A DNA stretch of 26,899 bases from Acidilobaceae archaeon (lineage in GTDB: Archaea > Thermoproteota > Thermoprotei_A > Sulfolobales > Acidilobaceae): positions 1 to 26,899 of the forward strand of contig JALURD010000159.1 of the NCBI GenBank assembly GCA_027057815.1, written 5' to 3'. Below, piece after piece: positions 6,777 to 13,682 of this stretch. A program made the translations under genes and the position numbers. How positions within the stretch are numbered: position 1 is the first letter of the stretch; each line of letters starts with the position of its first letter. The notes under the pieces are model-generated. The model had not been told where the DNA came from. It saw nothing but the letters and a program-made list of their open reading frames with translations, and did no database searches.

Positions 6777-7875
6777 CCTTTTCTACCCCACATCTCCAGA
6801 CGATTGTTGACGATGCTAGGTAATTAACCAGGAATCCGAGGATTATCCCAATGAATTGGCCTAGGAGAGGGTTTACGCCTGCAAGAACATGCAATATCTT
6901 CATGGTCAGGTACGTGGTTATAGAGCCTCCTGCAGAGCTTAAATGATAACGGGCTAGCCTGCCTAAGGGGGATCCCTGCCTACACTTCCTAAATGTCCAA
7001 GCCTCGTTTAACGCGAAGTTCGAAAGTATGCTAGACTCTATCCCGGCTAAACTCGCAATATCCGGGATCCCCGTGGCGTCCAGTACTAGCTTCATCACCG
7101 AAAGGTTTACAATGGTTCCACTCATGCCTACAACAGCAAATCTAGTCATAGGAGATAATAGTGCCGTGTGGAGGAGGAAGTCAACTATGGTTTTGTAGCC
7201 TAGCTTGCTTTCTCCGGCGGCTCTCTTCTTGAAAACATAGGGGACCTCCGCGACTTTCAAAGTCCTTGATCGCACAAGGAGTTCCATAAGGAACTTAAAG
7301 CCCTTAGGTCTCATGTTCCTGAGCGTGCTGCGTACCGACGCTTTCTTTACAAGAAAGAACCCACTCATTGGGTCGCTTGTGGCCCTGGTTTGCGGGAGGG
7401 CAATCCATGCTATCAGGGATGCGCCGCGGCTCATTAGGAGCCTGAGTTTGCTCCAACCCTCTACTCCTCCGCCTTTCGCATAGCGCGATGCAACAACCAC
7501 GTCTGCACCCGTTTCCATAGCCTTCTCTATTAGCTTAGGCACTACTTCAGGAGGATGCTGAAAGTCCGCATCCATCACAACTACTAGGTCTCCTCTGGCT
7601 TGCATCAATCCTATTCTAATAGCTGACGCTAGGCCTCCCCCGAGGTTGACATTTGAGTTCCTTGCTATCTTTCTGACTACCACCCTGACCCTAGGAGAGG
7701 CCTGCCTAAGGGCCTTAACCCAGGTATGATCAGGAGAGCTATCATCTACTACTATTATCTCGTAACTAAAGCCTGCGCCGCCCAGTACCCGCTCTAGTTC
7801 CCCAATTATCTTTGTTATGTTTTCGGCCTCGTTATACGTTGGCAGCACTATGGAGACCAACGGCTTCTCTCCCAT
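6766..7875 (-). CDS. Dolichol-phosphate mannosyltransferase-like GT2 glycosyltransferase with GtrA membrane domain
   Basis: A two-domain protein of 369 residues. Residues 1-235 are a family-2 glycosyltransferase: the nucleotide-binding start SIVLPTYNEAENI, then VVDDSSPDHT, the metal-binding MDADFQHPPE and the acceptor-side DPMSGFFLVKK. Residues about 240-365 are a GtrA-type domain with four membrane helices beginning MTRFAVVGMSGTIVNL. This architecture occurs in archaeal and bacterial polyprenyl-phosphate sugar synthases and probably makes a lipid-linked mannose or glucose donor for N-glycosylation or glycolipids; the sugar cannot be read from the sequence. The ATG at 7875 has a weak AGGT upstream. 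The downstream uracil-DNA glycosylase overlaps it. Confidence 0.9.
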   Translation of the reverse strand: MGEKPLVSIVLPTYNEAENITKIIGELERVLGGAGFSYEIIVVDDSSPDHTWVKALRQASPRVRVVVRKIARNSNVNLGGGLASAIRIGLMQARGDLVVVMDADFQHPPEVVPKLIEKAMETGADVVVASRYAKGGGVEGWSKLRLLMSRGASLIAWIALPQTRATSDPMSGFFLVKKASVRSTLRNMRPKGFKFLMELLVRSRTLKVAEVPYVFKKRAAGESKLGYKTIVDFLLHTALLSPMTRFAVVGMSGTIVNLSVMKLVLDATGIPDIASLAGIESSILSNFALNEAWTFRKCRQGSPLGRLARYHLSSAGGSITTYLTMKILHVLAGVNPLLGQFIGIILGFLVNYLASSTIVWRCGVEKDES

Positions 7876-7956
7876 AACCTACACCGGCCCCTGGGTCTCC
7901 TGGCAGGGTGGCTGTTACCTGTTAGGCTGCATCGTTGAGGAGCCGGGAGGCGGAAG

Positions 7957-8163
7957 TTAGACGTAATAGAGCTTCTCCCTGACGGCTTCAGGCACCTCGT
8001 TTTCATGTATCACTTTATACGTCATCGGGGGCTCCCTTACCTTCGGGCCCACTATCAAGTACTTCTCGGGGTCGTTATCGTCCCTATTCTTGAATACTCT
8101 AACCTTTACGTACCACCCGTCTTTACGCCTTACATAGACGTACTTGCCGTGCTTGCCGCCCAC
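7957..8163 (-). CDS. Small conserved crenarchaeal protein of unknown function
   Basis: A 68-residue basic protein, MGGKHGKYVYVRRKDGWYVK at the start and EAVREKLYYV at the end, predicted to be mostly beta strand (KYVYV, WYVKVRVF, KYLIVGP, TYKVI). It resembles a small family seen in Desulfurococcales genomes, possibly DUF5622, but I cannot confirm the number. A GTG at 8172 gives 71 residues. I prefer the GTG at 8163, because GGTGA at 8173-8169 then sits at correct Shine-Dalgarno distance, whereas nothing suitable precedes 8172. It is divergent from the TIP49 gene and 81 nt upstream of the glycosyltransferase. Its charge and size would suit a nucleic-acid-binding protein, which is only a guess. 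Confidence 0.75.
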   Translation of the reverse strand: MGGKHGKYVYVRRKDGWYVKVRVFKNRDDNDPEKYLIVGPKVREPPMTYKVIHENEVPEAVREKLYYV

Positions 8164-8367
8164 GCCTCTCACCTGAGCCTAGCCAGGGAAAACTGTGCAG
8201 GTTAAAGGGGTTATGCGGTCAGGCTATCGACCCCATTTCACTGGCCCCGAGGAGGAATCCCGGGCCTCATACTATGTCGGCCTCTTCATCCCACTAACCC
8301 TAGAAGCTCAGGTAGGGGTAATTAGCCCGGCGTCTTCCCCATCAATCATTCACCCGGGGTGAACCGG
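8164..8367. promoter_or_regulatory. Divergent intergenic region between the small protein and TIP49
   Basis: This 204-nt region probably holds two promoters. A plus-strand TATA-like GGTAATTAGC at 8316-8325 would give a start near 8345, about 20 nt before the TIP49 ATG. On the minus strand, CCTTTAACC (8209-8201) would place transcription near 8178, just before the small gene. I see no RNA gene and no extended repeat between them. Confidence 0.4.
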
Positions 8368-9735
8368 ATGGGCGAGAGGCTAGGCGGCGAGTTGAAACCT
8401 GCCACCATGACTGCGAGGAGGATATCGGCTCACAGCCATATTAGAGGACTTGGATTGGACGAGAACGGCAAGGCTATTAAGATAGCTGACGGCCTGGTCG
8501 GCCAGGAAGAAGCACGTGAGGCGGCTGGTGTCGTCGTAGAAATAGTTAAGCAGGGCAGGTTCTCCGGCCGCGGAGTCCTCCTTGCAGGGCCTCCAGGCAC
8601 GGGGAAGACAGCCATAGCAATTGCTATAGCGAGAGAGCTGGGCGAGGATACTCCTTTCGTCAGCATTAACGCGAGCGAGATATATAGTGTGGAGAAGAAG
8701 AAGACCGAGGTCCTCATGCAGGCAATCAGGAAAGCCATAGGGATACGTGTTAGAGAGCAGAGAACTGTGTATGAAGGCGTAGTTACGAGCATTAAGTACC
8801 TGAGGAGGAGGTCAGCCTTCTACCCTTACCCTGTACTCGCGGGGGCCGAGATAACCCTTGAGACTACTGACGATAGTGTAAGGTTAACCCTCGGCCCCGA
8901 GATAGCCGAGCAGCTGCTGGCTCTTAACATAAAGAAAGGAGACATAATAATGATAGACGCTGATACGGGCGCGGTTAGAAGAGTTGGAAGGGCTAAGGGC
9001 AAAAGCAAACGTTCCTTCGACATAGACCTCTACCAGGCTATGGACATTCCCAGCGGTCCCGTAAAGAAGAGGAAGGATGTAGTTCGCGTATTCACACTAC
9101 ACGACATTGACATGAGTATAGCCATGCAGAGGGCTATGGCGACGAGTATTCTAGGAATATTCACAGCCGAGAGGGAGATCGACGACGAGGTCCGTAGGAG
9201 AGCAGACGAAACAGTAAAGAAACTCTTAGACGAGGGTAAGGCCGAGATAGTGCCAGGCGTACTCTTCATAGATGACGCCCACATGCTGGACCTAGAGGCT
9301 TTCTCGTTCCTAACTAAAGCCATGGAGAGCGAATTCTCTCCCGTCATAATACTGGCTACTAACAGGGGCATAACAAAGATCCGAGGTACCGACATAGAAT
9401 CTCCGCACGGGATCCCACGCGACCTGCTGGATAGACTCCTGATAATTCCAACAAGGCCTTATACTAGGGATGAGATCAAGGCTATACTCGAGATAAGAGC
9501 CGACGAAGAAGAGATCCCGCTAACCGATGAAGCTCTGGAATACCTTGCCGACATAGGCGTAGAGAAGAGTCTCCGCTACGCTGTACAGTTAATGGAGCCT
9601 GCCAGGATAATCGCTCTAAGGAAGGGTAAGACGAAAGTTGAAAAAGAGGATGTGGAAGAAGCATCCAAACTCTTCGCAGACGTCAAGACTAGTGTAGAGT
9701 TAACCGAGAAGTACAAAGATCTAATGCTAAGGTAG
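8368..9735 (+). CDS. TIP49 / RuvB-like AAA+ ATPase (archaeal RuvBL homologue)
   Basis: A 455-residue AAA+ protein homologous to eukaryotic RuvBL1/RuvBL2 (pontin/reptin, TBP-interacting protein 49). Family landmarks in order: AHSHIRGLGL, DGLVGQEEAREAAG, Walker A GPPGTGKT at residues 74-81, a long RuvBL-type insertion domain (about 120-285) including VTSIKYLRRRSAFYPYP, Walker B LFIDDAHMLD with D302-D303, sensor-1 ATNRG, then IESPHGIPRDLLDR and a sensor-2 helix region. The second acidic residue of Walker B is Asp, whereas the eukaryotic proteins have Glu. The ATG at 8368 was chosen because GGGGTGA (8356-8362) is correctly spaced; the GTG at 8359 is part of that site. Its role in archaea is not established. 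Confidence 0.94.
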   Translation: MGERLGGELKPATMTARRISAHSHIRGLGLDENGKAIKIADGLVGQEEAREAAGVVVEIVKQGRFSGRGVLLAGPPGTGKTAIAIAIARELGEDTPFVSINASEIYSVEKKKTEVLMQAIRKAIGIRVREQRTVYEGVVTSIKYLRRRSAFYPYPVLAGAEITLETTDDSVRLTLGPEIAEQLLALNIKKGDIIMIDADTGAVRRVGRAKGKSKRSFDIDLYQAMDIPSGPVKKRKDVVRVFTLHDIDMSIAMQRAMATSILGIFTAEREIDDEVRRRADETVKKLLDEGKAEIVPGVLFIDDAHMLDLEAFSFLTKAMESEFSPVIILATNRGITKIRGTDIESPHGIPRDLLDRLLIIPTRPYTRDEIKAILEIRADEEEIPLTDEALEYLADIGVEKSLRYAVQLMEPARIIALRKGKTKVEKEDVEEASKLFADVKTSVELTEKYKDLMLR

Positions 9736-9742
9736 CGTCATC

Positions 9743-9750
9743 TTTTTAAA
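9743..9750 (+). promoter_or_regulatory. TATA box of the tRNA-Lys gene
   Basis: TTTTTAAA at 9743-9750 is a strong crenarchaeal TATA box. It lies 37 nt before the first base of the mature tRNA-Lys (9788), so transcription should begin about 10-18 nt upstream of the tRNA. Confidence 0.65.
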
Positions 9751-9787
9751 CGCCCCGCATGATGCCTATGGTCTGGGCCTCACGGGC

Positions 9788-9895
9788 GGGCCCGTAGCTC
9801 AGCCTGGTAGAGCGGCGGGCTCTTAACCCGTAGGCGTGGCGGTGCACCTGGCCGCACGGCGGAAGTCCCGGGTTCAAATCCCGGCGGGCCCGCCA
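9788..9895 (+). tRNA. tRNA-Lys(CUU) with a 31-nt non-canonical intron
   Basis: The acceptor stem pairs GGGCCCG (9788-9794) with CGGGCCC (9885-9891), followed by G73 and an encoded CCA (9893-9895). The D stem is GCTC/GAGC. The anticodon stem is GCGGG (9815-9819) with CCCGT (9827-9831), the loop is CTCTTAA and the anticodon CTT is at 9822-9824. The T arm is CCGGG-TTCAAAT-CCCGG. The gene is 31 nt too long between the anticodon stem and T stem. Removing 9834-9864 restores a five-base AGGTC variable loop, placing the intron between positions 45 and 46. The junctions can form a 4-bp helix (9828-9831 with 9859-9862) flanked by AGG and AAG bulges, plus an intron stem CGTG/CACG (9835-9838 with 9855-9858). 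This is a bulge-helix-type splice motif. Confidence 0.93.
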
Positions 9896-9950
9896 CTACA
9901 TCACCCATTTCCTATGGTCTTCAAAAATAAGCCACTGGGGGAACTGAGCA

Positions 9951-10670
9951 TTGACTAAGAGCACATGCGAAGAGAGAGTGGAGAAGTATCTCTCAGGGCT
10001 TGCAGCTGCCATCAAAAGCGTTGAAGACAAACTTGACCAACACTACTCCGATCTCATCGAAGCCGTGAAAAGGTACGCCGATGATGCAAAATACTACCTC
10101 GACAAAGGCGACTGCGAGACTGCGCTAGTCGCCGCATCGTACGCTGAAGGCCTCCTAGACTCGCTGAAATACCTTGGAGTACTCGAGCCTGTCTGGAAGA
10201 GGTCTGTCGAAGAGGAAGTTGAGCGCAGGGTTTTCGTTGCAGGCACCTTCGACATACTCCACCCTGGACATTTAGAGCTGTTCCGCTTAGCATCTCGCTA
10301 TGGAAAAGTATACGCCATAGTAGCTAGGGACTCCATGGCCGAGAAGGCAAAGGGGCGGAGGCCTATCTTGCCTGAAAGAGTTCGACTCGAGATGGTATCA
10401 GCAATACGATACGTTTACAAGGCCATGCTAGGGGATCCCGTGGACCCCTTAGCCTCAGTCGGCAGAGTTAAACCCCACGTGATCGTCCTCGGACCCGATC
10501 AGCCCTACGATCCTGAAGACCTTGCCGGCACTGTCGAAAAGCGGTTCGGCTTCAGGCCGTTAGTTATTAAGATGAGCGGCAAACGTAAATTCTCGGAATC
10601 CATGAAGTCTTCGAGCGATATAATTAGAAGGATTTGTTCATCATCACTTTGTAAAGACATCAACTCCTAA
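9951..10670 (+). CDS. DUF357 domain fused to a RibL-like FAD synthase/cytidylyltransferase
   Basis: The 239-residue protein has two parts. Residues about 5-85 are a helical DUF357-like domain with the pattern ALVAASYAEGLLDSLKYLGV. Residues about 92-230 are a nucleotidyltransferase of the HIGH superfamily: GTFDILHPGH with H104 and H107, IVARDS, LPERVRLEMVSAIRYV and a C-terminal SSSDIIRRI that corresponds to the ISTT..R-type motif. The catalytic part resembles archaeal RibL, which adenylylates FMN to FAD, but substrate choice between FMN and phospho-alcohols cannot be read here. The start is TTG 9951 with only weak GGGG upstream; an AT-rich CAAAAATAA at 9922-9930 may be its TATA box. Its 3' end is 3 nt from the opposing endonuclease V gene. 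Confidence 0.82.
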   Translation: MTKSTCEERVEKYLSGLAAAIKSVEDKLDQHYSDLIEAVKRYADDAKYYLDKGDCETALVAASYAEGLLDSLKYLGVLEPVWKRSVEEEVERRVFVAGTFDILHPGHLELFRLASRYGKVYAIVARDSMAEKAKGRRPILPERVRLEMVSAIRYVYKAMLGDPVDPLASVGRVKPHVIVLGPDQPYDPEDLAGTVEKRFGFRPLVIKMSGKRKFSESMKSSSDIIRRICSSSLCKDINS

Positions 10671-10673
10671 CCA

Positions 10674-11396
10674 CTACCCAGTCAGCCTTCCCAGCAGTGT
10701 TGGGCACTCCTTGACACGAAGAGGCAAGCCCCCAGTCTTGAGGGATCCTAGGAGGGCCCTCACGGCTTTGCTTACCCTGTCGGCCTCAAGAGTGGGTTTT
10801 GGAAGCCCGTCTAGGAGCATTTCCCTAACAAGATGGGCTGCCTCCATAAGACCTACTTTGTGCCCTGGACTTACGTAGAGCTTCTTACCGCTCCTGGCCC
10901 TTACAACAACGCCTACCTTCACCCCTTTATGAACTATGAAAACTTCGCCTCCCTCTTCAACTTCTTCACCCACTAGTTTCTTCTTGGCAACCCCGATTGA
11001 TGGTAGGTCGAAGGCTACACCTACGTGTGACGCTATACCTAGCCTTCGGGGATGCGCGAGTCCGTGGCCGTCTACCACTACTAAGTCAACACTGCCAACC
11101 GTCCTGATTAAGCTGGAAAGAGCCGGAGCCATCACAAGCATTTCCCTGAACGCGAGAAGTCCTGGTATGTAGGGAACGCACACCTCTGTAATCGCAACCT
11201 TGCAACCTAGTAGCTTCCACGACCCCCATTCGAGCGCCACGGCTACTCCGATCCCTATCTCAGCATTACCCAGTTTCTTGTAAGCAGCGTCCAGGCCCAC
11301 CACTACTGTGGGGCTCGGGGATCCCTCAACGACTAGCTTAGATCGAAGAAGCTCCTGCGCGCGCGCAGCTTTAGCTGGCGAGAATAGGCTTTTCAC
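10674..11396 (-). CDS. nfi: Endonuclease V
   Basis: A 240-residue deoxyinosine-specific endonuclease that nicks the second phosphodiester bond 3' of hypoxanthine, and may also act on inosine in RNA. Motifs in order: VGLDAAY with the first metal-binding aspartate; the damage-recognition wedge VPYIPGLLAFRE; VVVDGHGLAHPRRLGIASHVG with the second aspartate; IGVAKKKLVG; and YVSPGHKVGLMEA. The GTG start at 11396 has a poor GAGCGG upstream. It follows a proteasome subunit gene by 20 nt and is probably in its transcript. With the uracil-DNA glycosylase in this window, it gives the cell repair of both cytosine and adenine deamination. Confidence 0.94.
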   Translation of the reverse strand: MKSLFSPAKAARAQELLRSKLVVEGSPSPTVVVGLDAAYKKLGNAEIGIGVAVALEWGSWKLLGCKVAITEVCVPYIPGLLAFREMLVMAPALSSLIRTVGSVDLVVVDGHGLAHPRRLGIASHVGVAFDLPSIGVAKKKLVGEEVEEGGEVFIVHKGVKVGVVVRARSGKKLYVSPGHKVGLMEAAHLVREMLLDGLPKPTLEADRVSKAVRALLGSLKTGGLPLRVKECPTLLGRLTG

Positions 11397-11416
11397 CCGC
11401 TCGCAACTGCTGGTGG

Positions 11417-12031
11417 TCAGGACGTAACCACCCTTAACTTAATAGTCTTCTCCTTATAGCCTTCAGGCGTTATAACGAGTACGTCAATCCCGTCGCCGCT
11501 GCTGGAGTCCCTGGCGATGGCCGCCTTCATAGCCCTGACGGCTAGGTCCTCGGCCTGCTCGAGAGTTATGCCTTCCCTGTACTCGCTCTCCAACACTCCT
11601 AACGCCATTGTAGCGCCCGAGCCTACTGCTATGTAGTCCTCTTCAGTTATAGCGCCTACAGGGTCTAGCACGTATATTCTAGGCTTCCCGTCACCATTTA
11701 CCCCGCCAACAATAGCCTCTACATAGTATGGGAAGAACTTACTGGAGTAGAGTATCGCTGATAGTAGTTTAGCTACCGAGCGTAGTGGCATGACCACGCC
11801 GTTCGTGGTCTCGTAGTATCTTATCTCGGCTTCGAGGATTTTTATGAGGCCATGCATGTCGGCGTAGAAGCCTGCTATTGCTATTCCTACTCTATCGGTT
11901 ACTGGGTGCACTTTCTTGGCGTTCCTGCTTAGAATGAAGCCCCCGTAACTCATCCTCTTGTCGGCCGCTAGGACCACGCCTCCCTCAGCCTTTATCCCTA
12001 AGGCTGTCGCGCCGAAGAAACCCGCTGACAT
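11417..12031 (-). CDS. psmB: Proteasome beta subunit lacking the catalytic threonine (structural/inactive paralogue)
   Basis: A 204-residue 20S proteasome beta-fold protein. Where active subunits read GTTTVGI, this one reads GATALGI, so the position of the nucleophile Thr1 is alanine (A8) after only seven residues. The other active-site positions are kept: D24 (Asp17), K40 (Lys33), the GSGA loop (Ser129) and DSSSGDGID (Asp166/Ser169). Loss of Thr1 implies no self-processing and no peptidase activity. Sulfolobales also have an ATA-type inactive beta subunit assembled with an active one, and the active partner is encoded at 18876-19532 here. The ATG at 12031 follows AGGGGCGG. TATA-like CATTAAACC (12092-12084, minus) lies at suitable distance. 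Confidence 0.92.
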   Translation of the reverse strand: MSAGFFGATALGIKAEGGVVLAADKRMSYGGFILSRNAKKVHPVTDRVGIAIAGFYADMHGLIKILEAEIRYYETTNGVVMPLRSVAKLLSAILYSSKFFPYYVEAIVGGVNGDGKPRIYVLDPVGAITEEDYIAVGSGATMALGVLESEYREGITLEQAEDLAVRAMKAAIARDSSSGDGIDVLVITPEGYKEKTIKLRVVTS

Positions 12032-12083
12032 TCATAACCGCCCCTTCTATCGCCTGCTCCCTCTAGGGGGGTTCAAGTCCGGG

Positions 12084-12092
12084 GTTTAATGG
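12084..12092 (-). promoter_or_regulatory. Possible TATA box for the psmB (inactive) - nfi transcript
   Basis: On the minus strand CATTAAACC lies about 55 nt upstream of the psmB ATG, giving a predicted transcript leader of about 25-30 nt. The rest of the 195-nt gap to the zinc-ribbon gene (12032-12226) shows GC-rich sequence and no recognisable RNA gene. Confidence 0.35.
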
Positions 12093-12226
12093 TTTTACAG
12101 TAATGTGCATGCTTGACATCCGGTTACGGATCCCGTTTCCGGGCGGGCGGGGGAGCCCCTGAAGCAGAAGCAGTCCATTCTCTTTGATCAAATCCTCCAG
12201 GAAGCCCCCTTCATTGGTGGCCTGCT

Positions 12227-12610
12227 GTGTATAGGTGCCCCGCCTGTGGTAGCGCCAAGCTGGTATGGGACCACATGAGCGGCTACGTGGTCTGCAGCCT
12301 CTGCGGCACTGTAGTCGATGTGATCATTCACGAGGGCCCTGGTAGAAGTGATGCAGACCAGTACTGGGCCCCTGAGTCTGTGGGAAACGTAACCGGGCAG
12401 AGACAGGCTCACCCGCCCAGAAGGAGGAGCATGAACACAATACTTGCGAGCCCAGAACCTGTAAATGACCATGAAGAGGTCGCCGTCTCAGTTTACATGG
12501 CCGCCCTTAAAGCAGGCCTACCAGCACGGCGGGCGTTAAGGCTTGCTAGGAAAGCTTCGGGTCTTTCGGTGAGGAGCATTAAGAGCGCACTGGCCAGATA
12601 TAAGGCCTAG
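12227..12610 (+). CDS. TFIIB-type zinc-ribbon protein, short, with C-terminal HTH-like segment
   Basis: A 127-residue protein starting MYRCPACGSAKLVWDHMSG. The N-terminus (residues 4-30) is a zinc ribbon with two CxxC pairs, CPAC and CSLC, followed by GTVVDVIIHEGP, exactly the pattern at the start of archaeal TFB. The two cyclin folds of TFB are absent. Instead there is a proline/arginine-rich linker (about 50-80) and a helical C-terminus ending ALRLARKASGLSVRSIKSAL, which looks like a helix-turn-helix. GGTGG at 12215-12219 precedes the GTG start. The NOG1-like GTPase gene starts 31 nt downstream. It could be a transcription factor-like regulator or a ribosome-biogenesis accessory; the sequence does not decide. 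Confidence 0.75.
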   Translation: MYRCPACGSAKLVWDHMSGYVVCSLCGTVVDVIIHEGPGRSDADQYWAPESVGNVTGQRQAHPPRRRSMNTILASPEPVNDHEEVAVSVYMAALKAGLPARRALRLARKASGLSVRSIKSALARYKA

Positions 12611-12641
12611 AGTGGGTGCAGATACACCTCCAGGGTAGATA

Positions 12642-13682
12642 ATGGCTGTAGAGGAGACTTGGGACCCAGCGTCGAGGGCCAAAAGGATACACGTGCCTAC
12701 ATACGATGAAGTATTAGAGAAGATCGGGTCGAGATATCCAAGGGGTAAGGGTAAGAAGCCCTATGAGAGAGAAATAGCCAGGCTTCAAACAGTTTACAAC
12801 ATCATTATAGCTAAGACTAACTTCATAAGAGACCTACTTAATATTCTGGACACTCTCCACCCCTTCTTCTGGAGATTAATAGAGATAGAGTTTAACAGGA
12901 AAGACATACACACGGCAATCAGGTGCATAGCAAAGTCAAGGAAGCTAGCCGGGGAATTCTGGGAGAAATATCGGTTCCTTCTGATGGCCGCGGAGAATAG
13001 AAGAGAGCTAGAGAGGATCTCCGCCGAGGCCAGAGGGCGCATGCTCTCTCAGCTCAAGAAGTGCAGAAAACACTTGGCACTCCTCAGGAGCCTAGTCATC
13101 TTCCTCTCCGATCTCCCAGCGATCGATCCGAATCTCCCCACGGTAATAGTGGCCGGGCCCCCCAGCTCCGGTAAGTCAACATTCGTTAGAAGCGTTTCAA
13201 GGGCCAAGCCTAAGGTTGCTTCATATCCATTCACCACAAGGGAGATCCACGTCGGACATTCCTTCATCGGCGACGTTAAGGTTCAGGTTATAGACACTCC
13301 CGGAATACTCGATAGGCCTATTGAAGAGATGAACCCTATAGAAAGGAAAGCTGCCGCGGCTCTAACCGAGATAGGAGGCGTCGTACTCTTCCTCCTAGAC
13401 CCAAGCGACGACGCGTATATGGAGCTACCACGCCAGGTAGGCCTAGCGAGGAGCGTGAGGAAAATCGCGAGTAATAAGCCACTACTGGTAGCTGTCAACA
13501 AAGCTGATATAGCTCCTAAAGAGAACCTTAAGGAAGCCTCCTCGGCCTGCCAGGCTCTCGTTGAAGAAGGCGTAGCTGAGAAGTGCCACCCCAGACTGTC
13601 AGCTGTAGACCCCGAATCCGCTAAGAGGGTTTTAGAAGAAGCCTTTAAATTATTCAAGAGCAAAGGCGCTTCTCAAGTTTAA
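12642..13682 (+). CDS. NOG1-family GTPase (ribosome biogenesis)
   Basis: A 346-residue Obg-superfamily GTPase of the NOG1 type, which in eukaryotes acts in 60S ribosome assembly. The N-terminal helical bundle (about 1-165) contains HPFFWRLIEIEFNRKDI, a NOG1 hallmark. The G domain follows: G1 GPPSSGKST at 172-180, G2 within ASYPFTTREIHVG, G3 VIDTPGILDRP, the NOG1-specific MNPIERKAAAAL and G4 NKAD. It stops soon after the G domain and lacks the long eukaryotic C-terminal extension, as expected for archaea. The ATG is at 12642. The stop codon interlocks with that of the opposing rtcA gene in a TTAA. Confidence 0.95.
   Translation: MAVEETWDPASRAKRIHVPTYDEVLEKIGSRYPRGKGKKPYEREIARLQTVYNIIIAKTNFIRDLLNILDTLHPFFWRLIEIEFNRKDIHTAIRCIAKSRKLAGEFWEKYRFLLMAAENRRELERISAEARGRMLSQLKKCRKHLALLRSLVIFLSDLPAIDPNLPTVIVAGPPSSGKSTFVRSVSRAKPKVASYPFTTREIHVGHSFIGDVKVQVIDTPGILDRPIEEMNPIERKAAAALTEIGGVVLFLLDPSDDAYMELPRQVGLARSVRKIASNKPLLVAVNKADIAPKENLKEASSACQALVEEGVAEKCHPRLSAVDPESAKRVLEEAFKLFKSKGASQV

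Noticed and set aside
9030..9395. 121-codon reading frame on the minus strand inside the TIP49 gene
   Set aside because: It is low-complexity and Ser/Met/Ile-rich, as expected for the complement of a charged coding region, and has no homology signal. The same applies to 4249-4557, 13283-13663, 19915-20403 and 23811-24155.
9841..9848. Palindrome GGTGCACC as a possible operator
   Set aside because: It lies within the tRNA-Lys intron and is better explained as part of the intron hairpin.
12032..12226. Possible small RNA gene in the 195-nt gap between psmB and the zinc-ribbon gene
   Set aside because: I looked for C/D-box motifs and strong stems on both strands and found no C box with a matching D box. 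Only a TATA-like element for psmB is supported.
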